Shown here: one piece after another, positions 46,768 through 55,546 of the stretch
Position numbering within the stretch: position 1 is the stretch's first letter
Layout of the letters: every line of letters starts with the position of its first letter
Assembly (NCBI RefSeq): GCF_001441615.1
Contig: NZ_LAXJ01000006.1
Coordinates: 54,652-118,651 of the forward strand
Reading direction: 5' to 3'
Origin: Roseovarius atlanticus
Lineage (GTDB): Bacteria > Pseudomonadota > Alphaproteobacteria > Rhodobacterales > Rhodobacteraceae
DNA: 64,000 nucleotides
Notes under the pieces: generated by a model
What the model was told of the DNA's origin: nothing
Databases searched by the model: none
The model's input: only the letters and a program-made list of their open reading frames with translations
Position numbers and translations under genes: made by a program

Positions 46768-46997
46768 AACGCGCGATTGCCGTACTGGGCCTGATACTGG
46801 TCGCGGGATGCGGTGTGGACGGTGAGCCCGTTCCGCCCGGCAGCGAGCCGGACGATACGGTCGCACGAAACGATCCGACGCAGGTGCGGCCCAACCTGAA
46901 CGGGTCGCTGACCGTGGGCACCAACGGCTCGCGGGCCAGCGTGGGCACCTCGATCGTCAGAGGCAACGTGTCGGTTCACGTGGGCACGGTGTTTTGA
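46764..46997 (+). CDS. small predicted lipoprotein
   Basis: 77 residues. A lipoprotein signal ends in the lipobox LVAGC (Cys16). The rest is polar and Gly/Thr/Ser-rich with a repeated V-N-G-S/V-G-T pattern ([18 protein letters not shown]). No domain is recognised. It starts inside the argH stop and ends inside the start of the next gene, so it is co-translated with argH. A small lipoprotein here is a recurring theme in relatives (general knowledge). Confidence 0.75.
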   Translation: MKRAIAVLGLILVAGCGVDGEPVPPGSEPDDTVARNDPTQVRPNLNGSLTVGTNGSRASVGTSIVRGNVSVHVGTVF

Positions 46998-47299
46998 GGT
47001 ACGTTTTCCTGGCTTTGGCCGTCTGGGGGGCGATCCACCCGATGGCGTGGTTCATCACGTGGTTCAACGCGAACGGGTACAGCCTGATGGGCATGGTCGA
47101 GGCCTGGCACGCCAATGCCGCGACGAGCGGTCTGGTCTGGGATCTGACGATTGCCGCCGTCGCACTGACGCTGTGGGTGATATGGGAAACAGCGCAGGCG
47201 CGGGACTGGCTGCGCCTGATCGCGATACCGGCGACCTTCTGCATCGGGGTCAGTTGCGGTTTGCCGCTTTATCTGTTTCTGAGGATGCGGCGCGGGTGA
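46994..47299 (+). CDS. DUF2834 small membrane protein
   Basis: 101 residues with three hydrophobic segments (YVFLALAVWGAIHPMAWFI, LTIAAVALTLWVIWE, FCIGVSCGLPLYLFL), matching DUF2834-type membrane proteins. The start is the rare TTG at 46994, overlapping the lipoprotein stop by four bases; no ATG lies nearby in frame. Function unknown. Confidence 0.75.
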   Translation: MRYVFLALAVWGAIHPMAWFITWFNANGYSLMGMVEAWHANAATSGLVWDLTIAAVALTLWVIWETAQARDWLRLIAIPATFCIGVSCGLPLYLFLRMRRG

Positions 47300-47341
47300 G
47301 ACCTGCGGGAATCCGAGTATTTTCAGCAAGAAAAAGCGCGA

Positions 47342-48607
47342 ATGGATCATTTTCTTTACCATGACGGCGAGCTTCATGCCGAGGACGTGCCCGTGGCCGA
47401 GATCGCGGCGCAGGTGGGCACGCCGTTCTATTGCTACTCGACCGCGACGCTGACGCGGCATTTCCGGCTGTTCGACGAGGCGCTGGAAGGGATGCCGCAC
47501 TTGGTGTGCTACGCGATGAAGGCGGCCAGCAACCAGGCGATCCTGAAGACGCTGGCGGGCCTGGGTGCGGGGATGGATGTGGTCTCGGCCGGGGAATACA
47601 TGCGGGCCAAGGCGGCGGGCGTGCCGGGTGACAAGATTGTCTTCTCTGGTGTCGGCAAGACCCGCGAGGAAATGCGCATCGCGCTGGAAGGCGGCGTGCG
47701 GCAGTTCAACGTCGAGAGCGAGCCCGAGATGGCGGCGCTGTCGGAGGTGGCGGTGTCGCTGGGAGTGGAAGTGCCCATCACCGTGCGGGTGAACCCGGAC
47801 GTGGACGCGAAGACCCATGCCAAGATCGCCACCGGCAAGAGCGAGAACAAGTTCGGCATTCCTATAGCACGCGCCCGAGAGGTGTATGCCGAGGCGGCAC
47901 GCCTGCCGGGGATAAAGGTGATCGGCATCGACGTGCATATCGGCAGCCAACTGACCGATCTGGAACCGTTCCGCCTGGCCTATCAGAAGGTGGCGGAGCT
48001 GACCGAAGTGCTGCGGGCGGACGGGCACGAAATTGTGCGCCTCGATCTGGGCGGCGGGCTTGGCATCCCCTACGAGCGGTCGAACGCTGCGCCGCCGCTG
48101 CCCACGGATTATGGCGCGCTGATCCGCGAAACGGTGGGGCATCTGGGCTGCGAGATCGAGATCGAGCCGGGGCGGCTGGTGGCCGGCAATGCCGGGATCC
48201 TCGTCAGCAAGGTGATTTACGTGAAATCGGGCGAAGGGCGTGATTTCCTGATCCTCGACGGCGCAATGAACGACCTGATTCGCCCCGCGATGTATGACGC
48301 CTATCACGATATAGTTCCGGTAAGAGAGCCTGCGCCGGGCGCGGAGCCCGCCAAGTACGACATCGTCGGCCCGGTTTGCGAATCGGGCGACACTTTCGCC
48401 AAGGGGCGGGTGATGCCGCATGTGGGCGAGGGCGACCTTGTGGCGTTTCGCAGCGCGGGTGCATATGGCGCGGTGATGAGCAGCGAGTACAATACAAGGC
48501 CGCTGGTTCCCGAAGTTCTGGTGCATGAGCATCAATTTGCCGTCATCCGGCCCCGACCGACCTTTGACGAGATGATAAATCGCGATACCATCCCCGCATG
48601 GTTGTGA
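47342..48607 (+). CDS. lysA: diaminopimelate decarboxylase
   Basis: 421 residues, a fold-III PLP enzyme making L-lysine from meso-DAP. The PLP lysine is in VCYAMKAASNQAIL, and GVGKTREEM, HIGSQLTDLEPF, RLDLGGGLGIPY, EPGRLVAGNAG and the C-terminal CESGDTFAKGR are present. It follows DUF2834 by 42 bases with a weak A-rich upstream region. The length is normal. Confidence 0.96.
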   Translation: MDHFLYHDGELHAEDVPVAEIAAQVGTPFYCYSTATLTRHFRLFDEALEGMPHLVCYAMKAASNQAILKTLAGLGAGMDVVSAGEYMRAKAAGVPGDKIVFSGVGKTREEMRIALEGGVRQFNVESEPEMAALSEVAVSLGVEVPITVRVNPDVDAKTHAKIATGKSENKFGIPIARAREVYAEAARLPGIKVIGIDVHIGSQLTDLEPFRLAYQKVAELTEVLRADGHEIVRLDLGGGLGIPYERSNAAPPLPTDYGALIRETVGHLGCEIEIEPGRLVAGNAGILVSKVIYVKSGEGRDFLILDGAMNDLIRPAMYDAYHDIVPVREPAPGAEPAKYDIVGPVCESGDTFAKGRVMPHVGEGDLVAFRSAGAYGAVMSSEYNTRPLVPEVLVHEHQFAVIRPRPTFDEMINRDTIPAWL

Positions 48608-48644
48608 CGCGACGGGCGCGTCGGCAGCCCAATCGCAGGGATGC

Positions 48645-51290
48645 ATGGCACAATCTGACAACACCACGTTCAACAAGGTCATCCAGCGGCTGAAGCGGCC
48701 CTTGATGCTGACCTGGGCCGGGCTGATCGCCGAGCGTCTGGTGCGGGCCTTCTGGCCGCTCTGGAGCGTGGTGATCGCGGTGTGCGCGGCCCTGATGCTT
48801 GGTCTGCACGACCTTGCGCCGGTGGAAATCGTCTGGACGCTGGCGATCGTTTCGGGGCTGGCCGCGCTGGGCTTTGCGGTGCACGGGGCGCGCCGGTTCG
48901 ACTGGCCGTCGCGCGAAGAGGCGATTCGACGGATGGATGGCGTGCTGCCGGGGCATCCGCTGGCGACACTTGCCGACAGGCAGGCCATCGGGGGCGGCGA
49001 CACGGGGTCGCAGGCCCTGTGGCGGGCGCATATCGCGCGGATGGAAGCCCGCGCCGCCGGTGCGAAAGCGGTCGAGCCCGATCTGAGGCTGTCGCGCCGG
49101 GATCCGTTTGGGTTGCGCTATGTCGCCCTGCTGGCGCTGGTGGTGGCGGTTCTGTTCGGATCTGTCTGGCGGGCCGGTACGGTGTCGCAGATGGCCCCCG
49201 GCAGCGGTGCGGCGCTGGCCAGCGGTCCGACTTGGGAAGGCTGGATCGAGCCGCCCGCCTACACCGAGCTGCCGAGCCTTTACCTGAACGATCAGGACGG
49301 GGCGTTCAGTGCCCCCGAGGGCAGCCTTGTGACGCTGCGCTTTTACGGCGAGGTGGGCGCGTTGAGCATGACGGAAACGGTCTCGGGCCGGACCGAGGAT
49401 GTTCCGCCGGCCACGGATACCGAGCAGAGTTTCGAGATCACGCAGGACGGGACGTTGCGCATCGACGGCCCCGGCGGCGAGGAATGGACGATCACGGCCC
49501 TGCCCGACGCGCCGCCCGAGGCATCGATTTCCGAAGGGCTGGAAGTGACGTTCGACGGGCAGATGAGCCAGCCGTTCGCGGCCAGCGACGACCATGGCGT
49601 GGCCGGTGGCACGGCGACGTTCGAACTGGCGCTGGACGAGGTCGATCGGCGCCATGGTCTGACAGCGGAACCCGATGCGCGCGAGCCGATCGTGCTGGAC
49701 CTGCCGCTGCCGATCACCGGGGACCGCGCGGACTTTACTGAGACGTTGATCGAGAACCTGTCCGAGCATCCGTGGGCGCATCTGCCGGTGCGCCTGACGC
49801 TGACCGTCCGGGACGAGCGCGACCAGACAGGGCAAAGCGCGCCGGTGGTGATGGACCTGCCCGCGCGGCGGTTCTTTGATCCGATGGCCGCGTCGGTGAT
49901 CGAACAGCGGCGTGACTTGCTGTGGGCGAAATCCAACGCCAGACGTGTCAGCCAGATGCTGCGCGCGGTGTCGCACAACCCCGAGGATGGGCTGTTCAAG
50001 TCCGAGACGGCCTATCTGAAGCTGCGGGTGATCCTGCGGCGGCTGGAGACGTTCATCGACCACGACAGCCTGACCGACGAAACGCAGGAAGACCTGGCGC
50101 AGGCGTTGTGGGATCTGGCTGTGCTGCTGGAAGACGGCGATATCGGCGATGCGCTGGAGCGGATGCGGGCCGCGCAGGAACGCCTGAGCGAGGCCATGCG
50201 CAACGGCGCCAGCGAGGAAGAGATCGCGCGGCTGATGCAGGAATTGCGCGACGCGACGCAGGATTACCTGCGCCAGAAATCGCAGATGGCGCAGCGCGAG
50301 GGCGACCAGGCCGATGAGCCCGACAGGGGCCAGTCCGAGAACATGCAGACCCTGACCGACCAGGATTTGCAGGACATGATGGACCGCATCCAGGAACTGA
50401 TGGAGCAGGGCCGGTTTGCCGAGGCGCAGCAGGCGTTGGAAGAGTTCCAGCAGATGATGGAGAACCTGCGCGTGACCGAAGGCCAGCAGGGGCAGGGCGG
50501 CGACAATCCCGGCCAGCAGGCGATGGAAGGTCTGGCCGAAACGCTGCGTGATCAGCAGGGCCTGTCGGACGAGGCCTTCCGGGACTTGCAGGAACAGTTC
50601 AATCCCGGCGCACAGGCCGGTGAATCACAGGGTAACGAGGGCCGCAACGGCGGTCAGGGCCAGGGCCAGCAGCATTCGCAGCAAGGCCAGGGACAACAGC
50701 CGGGCCAGCAGCAAGGGCAGGGCCAGGGCCAGCAACAGGGTCAGCAACCCGGCCAGGGCCAGGGCAATCAGTCTGCCGAAGGGCAACAAGGCGGCCAGGC
50801 CGGAAATCTTTCGGAGCGGCAAGAAGCGCTGCGCCGTGAATTGGAGCGTCAGCGGCAGGGTCTGCCGAATGTCGGCGGTCAGGCCGGCGAGGACGCCCGC
50901 GAGGCGCTGGACCGGGCGGGGCGCGCCATGGAAGGTGCCGAGGAAGCGCTGCGCGGCGACGATCTGCCCGAGGCGATCGACCGGCAGGCCGAGGCGATGG
51001 ATGCCTTGCGCGACGGGATGCGCAGTTTGGGCGAGGCGCTGGCCGAGAACAGCCAGTCGCAGCCGGGTCAGGGCCAGGCGCAAAGCCAGACACCGGGGCA
51101 GTTCGGGGAACAGGACCCGCTTGGCCGGTCACAGCGCGGGCTGGCCGGGGACCAGGGCGAGTTCACCGCGCGCGAAGACGTCTATCGCCGCGCCGGAGAA
51201 TTGCTGGACGAGATCCGCCGCCGGTCGGGCGACACCGCGCGGCCCGATGTCGAGCTTGACTATCTGCGGCGGCTACTGGACCGGTTCTGA
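48645..51290 (+). CDS. TIGR02302/DUF4175 family protein
   Basis: 881 residues. Two N-terminal hydrophobic segments (LIAERLVRAFWPLWSVVIAVC, IVSGLAALGFAVHGA) and a third near 155 suggest membrane anchoring. A large extracytoplasmic part follows, then helical EAQQALEEFQQMMENL-type regions. Residues about 660-725 are nearly all Gln and Gly, then a helical C terminus. The family is conserved in alphaproteobacteria without known function. AGGGA precedes ATG. It follows lysA by 37 bases and is convergent with the zinc-ribbon gene. Confidence 0.88.
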   Translation: MAQSDNTTFNKVIQRLKRPLMLTWAGLIAERLVRAFWPLWSVVIAVCAALMLGLHDLAPVEIVWTLAIVSGLAALGFAVHGARRFDWPSREEAIRRMDGVLPGHPLATLADRQAIGGGDTGSQALWRAHIARMEARAAGAKAVEPDLRLSRRDPFGLRYVALLALVVAVLFGSVWRAGTVSQMAPGSGAALASGPTWEGWIEPPAYTELPSLYLNDQDGAFSAPEGSLVTLRFYGEVGALSMTETVSGRTEDVPPATDTEQSFEITQDGTLRIDGPGGEEWTITALPDAPPEASISEGLEVTFDGQMSQPFAASDDHGVAGGTATFELALDEVDRRHGLTAEPDAREPIVLDLPLPITGDRADFTETLIENLSEHPWAHLPVRLTLTVRDERDQTGQSAPVVMDLPARRFFDPMAASVIEQRRDLLWAKSNARRVSQMLRAVSHNPEDGLFKSETAYLKLRVILRRLETFIDHDSLTDETQEDLAQALWDLAVLLEDGDIGDALERMRAAQERLSEAMRNGASEEEIARLMQELRDATQDYLRQKSQMAQREGDQADEPDRGQSENMQTLTDQDLQDMMDRIQELMEQGRFAEAQQALEEFQQMMENLRVTEGQQGQGGDNPGQQAMEGLAETLRDQQGLSDEAFRDLQEQFNPGAQAGESQGNEGRNGGQGQGQQHSQQGQGQQPGQQQGQGQGQQQGQQPGQGQGNQSAEGQQGGQAGNLSERQEALRRELERQRQGLPNVGGQAGEDAREALDRAGRAMEGAEEALRGDDLPEAIDRQAEAMDALRDGMRSLGEALAENSQSQPGQGQAQSQTPGQFGEQDPLGRSQRGLAGDQGEFTAREDVYRRAGELLDEIRRRSGDTARPDVELDYLRRLLDRF

Positions 51291-51311
51291 GACGTGGCGA
51301 GAGGCCAGTGT

Positions 51312-51331
51312 GCGCGGCTTACCGGCCGCGC
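51312..51331. terminator. hairpin between convergent genes
   Basis: GCGCGGC (51312-51318) pairs with GCCGCGC (51325-51331) in the 48-base gap between the convergent TIGR02302 and zinc-ribbon genes. No T tract is present in either direction, so it is a weak, possibly bidirectional terminator. Confidence 0.35.
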
Positions 51332-51338
51332 CACGCGA

Positions 51339-52277
51339 TCAAGTGTCGGCGGCGCCGCTTTCGGACAACGAGGCTGCCACGCCTTGAATGAGGTCGTTCA
51401 GACCGGCGCGCCAGGAATTTACCATCTCGACATAGCCTGTCAGGGGATCGGCCAGCTGGGGCACCGCGCCGGACAGTTGCGGCGCGAACACGTAAAGCAG
51501 TAGCGCCAGAACCGCCAGGACGACCGCAAGCCGGAAACCGGAGCGGAAGCCGCCTTTGCGTGGGGCAACCGTTGTTTCGGAGGCCGCCGCCACGGGACGG
51601 GGCTGTTCCTTTTTGCCGTCGGAATCCAGCGATGAGTTGATCTCGTCTATATCGGGCAGCAGGTTGCTGCGCGACGTGGGATCAATCTCTTCAACCTCGG
51701 CATCTGATTTCTGCGCCTCGGGTTCGCCGCGCAGGCGGGCCATGCGGGCGCGGGCCTCTTCCGAGCGCCGTTGCGCGTCGTTGTCGGTGTCCTGAAGGCC
51801 AAGTTCTTGCTGAGTCTCGACGGTGCCGCGCCTGTCGTGATCACGCGCGCGGGATTCACGCGCGGCTTCTTCCCGCAACACGTCGGCCACGGCGGGGTCG
51901 ATCTCGCGCCGCCTGGGTTCGGATGCGGGGGCGGCGTGCTCTTCGGCGATGACCTCGTCCTCGGGTGCATCGTCTGCCGGCGCGAGGGTCTCATCGGGTG
52001 TGCCGGCGGCGTCGGTCCAACCTGCGTCGTCCTCGTCTTCTTCGGCAGCGTAATCCGCCTCCGGTTCGGGGCGCGACACCGTATCTTCCGGCTCGTATTC
52101 TGCCTGACTGGCAGACTCAGAGAGTGCCTCGGGAGGAGGGTCTTCGGCGGGATGATCGGGATGGTGCTGAAACCACGTCGTTCCGCAATCTGAACATTGC
52201 ACATCGCGCCCGCTTGCGGGAATGACTTCTGTAGGAACTTCGTATTGTGCCCCGCAATTCGGGCATATCAACCGCAT
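51339..52277 (-). CDS. MJ0042-type zinc-ribbon membrane protein
   Basis: 312 residues. An N-terminal zinc ribbon (RLICPNCGAQYEVP ... CSDCGTTW) is followed by a long acidic, disordered region (about 45-235) and one membrane helix (FRLAVVLAVLALLLYVFAP, about 255), then a short tail. Ribbon-plus-helix proteins of this type are usual beside ftsEX in Rhodobacteraceae; their role is unknown. MRLICPNC (52277) is the family-like start; ATG 52310 has a better AAGG site and may be the true one. Confidence 0.8.
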   Translation of the reverse strand: MRLICPNCGAQYEVPTEVIPASGRDVQCSDCGTTWFQHHPDHPAEDPPPEALSESASQAEYEPEDTVSRPEPEADYAAEEDEDDAGWTDAAGTPDETLAPADDAPEDEVIAEEHAAPASEPRRREIDPAVADVLREEAARESRARDHDRRGTVETQQELGLQDTDNDAQRRSEEARARMARLRGEPEAQKSDAEVEEIDPTSRSNLLPDIDEINSSLDSDGKKEQPRPVAAASETTVAPRKGGFRSGFRLAVVLAVLALLLYVFAPQLSGAVPQLADPLTGYVEMVNSWRAGLNDLIQGVAASLSESGAADT

Positions 52278-52442
52278 CTTGCCACCCGCTGCCTGTCGTC
52301 TGACCGGCATATCCCAGCCTTATGTTTGCCGTACCTTACGCACAAATAACGGACCGGGAAAGGGGGCAATCACGCAAGCGCCGTAGTCGTTGCACAAGTG
52401 TGTCCTGTGGGGCATGAAGGGCAAAATGCATTGGGGGCCGAA

Positions 52443-53120
52443 GTGATCGAGCTGGAAAATGTCGCCTACAGCTATGGCGGGGGGGAATTGCTGAGTGACA
52501 TCTCGCTCAAGCTGCAGGCTGGGTCGTTTCATTTCCTGACCGGCCCGTCGGGGTCGGGCAAGACCACGCTGCTGAAGCTGTGTTACGGGGCGTTGATGCC
52601 CACGGCCGGCGAGGTCCGGCTGTTCGACACGGATGTGCGCACGATGGAGCGGGACGACATCGCGGATGCAAGGCGGCGGATCGGGGTGGTGCATCAGGAT
52701 TGCCAGTTTCTGGATCACTTGACTGTCGCCGACAATATCTCGTTGCCGCTGATGGTGTCGGGGCGTGACCTTCTGGGCGAATCCGCGAACCTGAAGGAGC
52801 TGATCGGCTGGGTGGGGCTCAAGGCGCGGGCCGATGCGCTGCCGCCGGAACTGTCGGGCGGGGAACGCCAGCGGGCGGCGCTGGCGCGAGCCATCATCAT
52901 GTCGCCTGACGCGGTTCTGGCCGACGAACCCACGGGCAACGTCGATTGGGAGATGTCGCAACGCCTGCTGCGCCTATTGATCGAACTGAACCGCATGGGC
53001 AAGACGATCATGGTCGCGACCCATGACCTTGCCCTGATCCGGGCCGCGAAGAGCCATGTTCAGGCTAGGGTGCTGCGGATCTCGAACCGGCGGCTGCAAC
53101 TTGCGGGGGCGGACCTGTGA
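52443..53120 (+). CDS. ftsE: cell division ATP-binding protein FtsE
   Basis: 225 residues, a compact ABC ATPase. Walker A is LTGPSGSGKTTLLKL, the signature LSGGERQRAALARAI, Walker B VLADEPTGNVDWE, and the switch VATHDLALIR. It works with FtsX at the septum to control peptidoglycan hydrolases. The best start is GTG 52443 (VIELENVAYSYGG); in-frame sequence upstream to 52398 is not family-like. It overlaps ftsX by GTGA. Confidence 0.93.
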   Translation: MIELENVAYSYGGGELLSDISLKLQAGSFHFLTGPSGSGKTTLLKLCYGALMPTAGEVRLFDTDVRTMERDDIADARRRIGVVHQDCQFLDHLTVADNISLPLMVSGRDLLGESANLKELIGWVGLKARADALPPELSGGERQRAALARAIIMSPDAVLADEPTGNVDWEMSQRLLRLLIELNRMGKTIMVATHDLALIRAAKSHVQARVLRISNRRLQLAGADL

Positions 53121-54022
53121 AACTGGATTTCAACCGCGTGACCGAGTTCGTCATGGGCGATGCACAGGCCGACCGGGTGGTGCCGCCCACAGGATTCACG
53201 GCCTCGCTGACGGTGTTCAGCGCGGGCGCGATGGCGTTTCTGGCGGTGTTCGCGCTGGCCTTGTCGATGGCGACGGGGCGGCTGGCTGATCGCTGGGGGT
53301 CGGAGCTGGCGCGGTCCTCGACCATCAGGATATCCGCGCCCGAGGGCCAGATAGCGGCGCAGACCGCGGCCACGCTGAAGATCCTCGAGACAACCAAGGG
53401 CGTCGCCTCGGCCCGGGCGCTGGACCCCGACGAACAGCGCGCCTTGCTGGAGCCATGGTTCGGCCCCGACCTGCCGGTGGATACCCTGCCGATCCCGCAA
53501 CTGATCGAGGTCGTCGAGGAAGGCGAGGGGTTCGACGCGGGCGGGCTGCGCCTGCGGCTGTCGGCCGAGGTGCCGGGGGCGATCCTGGATGACCATACCC
53601 GGTGGCGCCGCCCGCTGGTCAGTGCCGCGACGCGCCTGCGGATGCTGGGCTATATCTCGATCCTGCTGATCGGGGCGGCGACGGCGGCAATGATCACGCT
53701 GGCCGCCAACGCGGCGCTGGCGGCGAACACGCAGGTGATCGGCGTGCTGCGCCTTGTGGGCGCGCGCGACAGCTATATCGCGCAGGCTTTTGTTCGGCGG
53801 TTCACGTTGCGCGCGCTGACCGGGGGGGCCGTGGGCACGGTGGCGGCCGGAGTGGCGGTGTTCCTGTTGCCCGCCGCGCAGGAGGATGGCGGGTTTCTGA
53901 CGGGACTCGGTTTTCACGGCTGGCAGTGGCTGTGGCTGTTGGTGATCCCGCCCCTGGCCGCGACCGTCGCCTTTGCGGCGACACAGGCGGCGGCGCGCAA
54001 GACATTGAAGGATACGCCATGA
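53117..54022 (+). CDS. ftsX: cell division protein FtsX
   Basis: 301 residues with four membrane helices: one near 35-60 (FSAGAMAFLAVFALALSMATG), an extracytoplasmic domain, then three in the C-terminal half (LGYISILLIGAATAAMITLAA, GGAVGTVAAGVAVFLLP, WLWLLVIPPLAATVAF). The FtsX-type permease domain includes NTQVIGVLRLVGARDSYIA. It starts with GTG inside the ftsE stop and overlaps the acyltransferase gene. Confidence 0.9.
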   Translation: MKLDFNRVTEFVMGDAQADRVVPPTGFTASLTVFSAGAMAFLAVFALALSMATGRLADRWGSELARSSTIRISAPEGQIAAQTAATLKILETTKGVASARALDPDEQRALLEPWFGPDLPVDTLPIPQLIEVVEEGEGFDAGGLRLRLSAEVPGAILDDHTRWRRPLVSAATRLRMLGYISILLIGAATAAMITLAANAALAANTQVIGVLRLVGARDSYIAQAFVRRFTLRALTGGAVGTVAAGVAVFLLPAAQEDGGFLTGLGFHGWQWLWLLVIPPLAATVAFAATQAAARKTLKDTP

Positions 54023-54759
54023 GATACGCGTTGCAATGGGTCAGATCGGCGGTGTTCGTGGGCCAGATCTATTTCATGATGCTGCCCATCGGGATCGTGT
54101 TCCTGCCTTGGGCGCTGGTCTCGTCGCGGGGCGCGAATGCGGCGTGCAAGGCGTGGTGCGCCTGGGTGCGCTGGACCGCCCGCTGGATGGTCGGGGTCCG
54201 GACCGAAGTGCGCGGCACGCCGCCGCGCCACGAATGCCTGATCGTCGCCAAGCACCAGTCTTTCCTGGATATTATCCTGATCTTTGCCAGTGTCCCGTCG
54301 GGCAAGTTCATCATGAAACGCGAGTTGATGTACGCCCCGATCATCGGCCAATACGCCATGAAACTGGGCTGTGTGCCCGTGGACCGGGGCAAGCGCAGCC
54401 AGGCGATCAAGAAGATGATCGCGGATGTGGGCCGTGGGCGTCTGCGGCCCGGGCAGCTGATCATCTATCCGCAGGGCACGCGGATCGCACCGGGGGTCAA
54501 GGCGCCCTACAAGGTGGGGTCGTCGATCCTCTATGAAGAGATGGCGCAGGAATGCATCCCGGTGGCAACGAATGTCGGTCTGGTCTGGCCGCGCAAAGGC
54601 ATCATGCGGCATCCCGGGACGGGGGTGGTGGAGTTTCTGCCGGCGATCGAGGCGGGGCTGCCGAAGGAAGAGTTCATGGCGCGGCTGGAAGACACGATCG
54701 AGACCAATTCCAACCGCCTGATGCGCGAAGCGGGGTTTGATCCGGATGGAGTTCATTAA
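54019..54759 (+). CDS. plsC: 1-acyl-sn-glycerol-3-phosphate acyltransferase
   Basis: 246 residues. An N-terminal membrane helix (VFVGQIYFMMLPIGIVFLPW), the HX4D catalytic motif IVAKHQSFLDI (about 80) and the YPQGTRIAPG motif match PlsC-type acyltransferases that make phosphatidic acid. ATG 54019 overlaps the ftsX stop (ATGA). A frame opening upstream inside ftsX is shadow. It may be the main PlsC or an accessory lysophospholipid acyltransferase. Confidence 0.9.
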   Translation: MRYALQWVRSAVFVGQIYFMMLPIGIVFLPWALVSSRGANAACKAWCAWVRWTARWMVGVRTEVRGTPPRHECLIVAKHQSFLDIILIFASVPSGKFIMKRELMYAPIIGQYAMKLGCVPVDRGKRSQAIKKMIADVGRGRLRPGQLIIYPQGTRIAPGVKAPYKVGSSILYEEMAQECIPVATNVGLVWPRKGIMRHPGTGVVEFLPAIEAGLPKEEFMARLEDTIETNSNRLMREAGFDPDGVH

Positions 54760-55348
54760 CGATATCAAGGCGCTGGAAGCGCTTTACGGCACGCCCGGCG
54801 CGGCCAGTACGCGCAAGGTGGTGCATCGGCTGACGCCGCTTTACCGGCAGTGGATCATGGCGTCACGCTATTGCGTGCTGAGCACGGTGGGGCCGGACGG
54901 CACCGATGGTAGCCCGCGCGGGGATGACGGCCCGGTTGTGTTGGAACTGGACGAGCATACATTGGCCATGCCCGATTGGCGTGGCAACAACCGTCTGGAT
55001 TCGCTGAGGAATATCGTGTCGGACGGGCGTGTTTCCTGCATGTTCATGGTGCCGGGATCGAACACGGTGGTGCGGGTGAACGGCGCTGCAAAGCTGACCA
55101 ACGACGAAGGGCTGCGCGCCCGGTTCGAGCAGGCGGGCAAGCATCCGGCGACGGTGATCGTGATCGCGATTTCCGAGATCTACAGCCAATGCGCCCGGGC
55201 TACGATCCGGGCCGGGTTGTGGAGCCGGGACGACAGTGACGGGCTGCCGACAGTGGGCGAGTTGCTGGCCGAGGCCTCGGACGGGGACGAGGGCGGCGCG
55301 GAATATGACGCCGCTTGGAGCGCCCGGGCAGCGAAGACCATGTGGTAG
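54746..55348 (+). CDS. PPOX-type flavoprotein (pyridoxamine 5'-phosphate oxidase-like)
   Basis: 200 residues with a split-barrel FMN-binding fold: RYCVLSTVGPDGTDGSPRGDDG, LAMPDWRGNNRLDSLRNIV and VVRVNGAAKLTND are typical of the MSMEG_1061-like branch of the PPOX superfamily. It probably binds FMN or F420-like flavins; activity unknown. It starts inside the end of plsC (14-base overlap), so co-translation is likely. ATG 54746 is used. Confidence 0.88.
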   Translation: MEFINDIKALEALYGTPGAASTRKVVHRLTPLYRQWIMASRYCVLSTVGPDGTDGSPRGDDGPVVLELDEHTLAMPDWRGNNRLDSLRNIVSDGRVSCMFMVPGSNTVVRVNGAAKLTNDEGLRARFEQAGKHPATVIVIAISEIYSQCARATIRAGLWSRDDSDGLPTVGELLAEASDGDEGGAEYDAAWSARAAKTMW

Positions 55349-55381
55349 GTTTTGCGCGAAAGGTTAACGGGCGAAAACCCA

Positions 55382-55422
55382 CGTCGGTATCGCGTCGGTA
55401 TCCGGGTGGCATCGCGTCGGTG
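55382..55422. repeat. short direct repeats, (A/G)TCGCGTCGGT
   Basis: GTCGGT occurs three times, starting at 55383, 55394 and 55417. ATCGCGTCGGT occurs at about 55389 and 55411, 22 bases apart, about two helical turns. It lies in a 198-base gap between the PPOX and leftward unknown genes. It could be a binding site or chance; no gene start lies close by. Confidence 0.35.
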
Positions 55423-55473
55423 TTTATTCGGAGCGGCAAAGGTTAAAGCGCCGTGTGATCGGAATGGGCGCGC

Positions 55474-55495
55474 GTGGGTTTTCACCCACCCTACG
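55474..55495. repeat. dispersed inverted repeat GTGGGTTTTCACCCAC-type, copy 1
   Basis: GTGGGT-TTTC-ACCCAC (55474-55489) followed by CCTACG. The whole 22 bases are the exact reverse complement of 59377-59398, 3.9 kb away. Confidence 0.7.
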
Positions 55496-55497
55496 AG

Positions 55498-55518
55498 GTC
55501 CCGGAACAGGTCCGGGAC
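55498..55518. repeat. dispersed hairpin repeat, GTCCCGGA-N5-TCCGGGAC
   Basis: GTCCCGGA (55498-55505) pairs with TCCGGGAC (55511-55518). It has the same 8-5-8 design as 5938, 58394 and 59007, with one base pair changed on both arms. Confidence 0.65.
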
Positions 55519-55546
55519 GGGTGAGTCTAAGGTGGCGCGGTCAGGC

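Noticed and set aside
50630..50800. Repeat tract resembling a short tandem array or CRISPR
   Set aside because: It is in frame within a gene and encodes a Gln/Gly linker; units are irregular and there are no spacers.
53602..54018. N-terminal extension of the acyltransferase frame into ftsX
   Set aside because: FtsX is coding there in another frame, and ATG 54019 gives the family-type start with an ATGA overlap.
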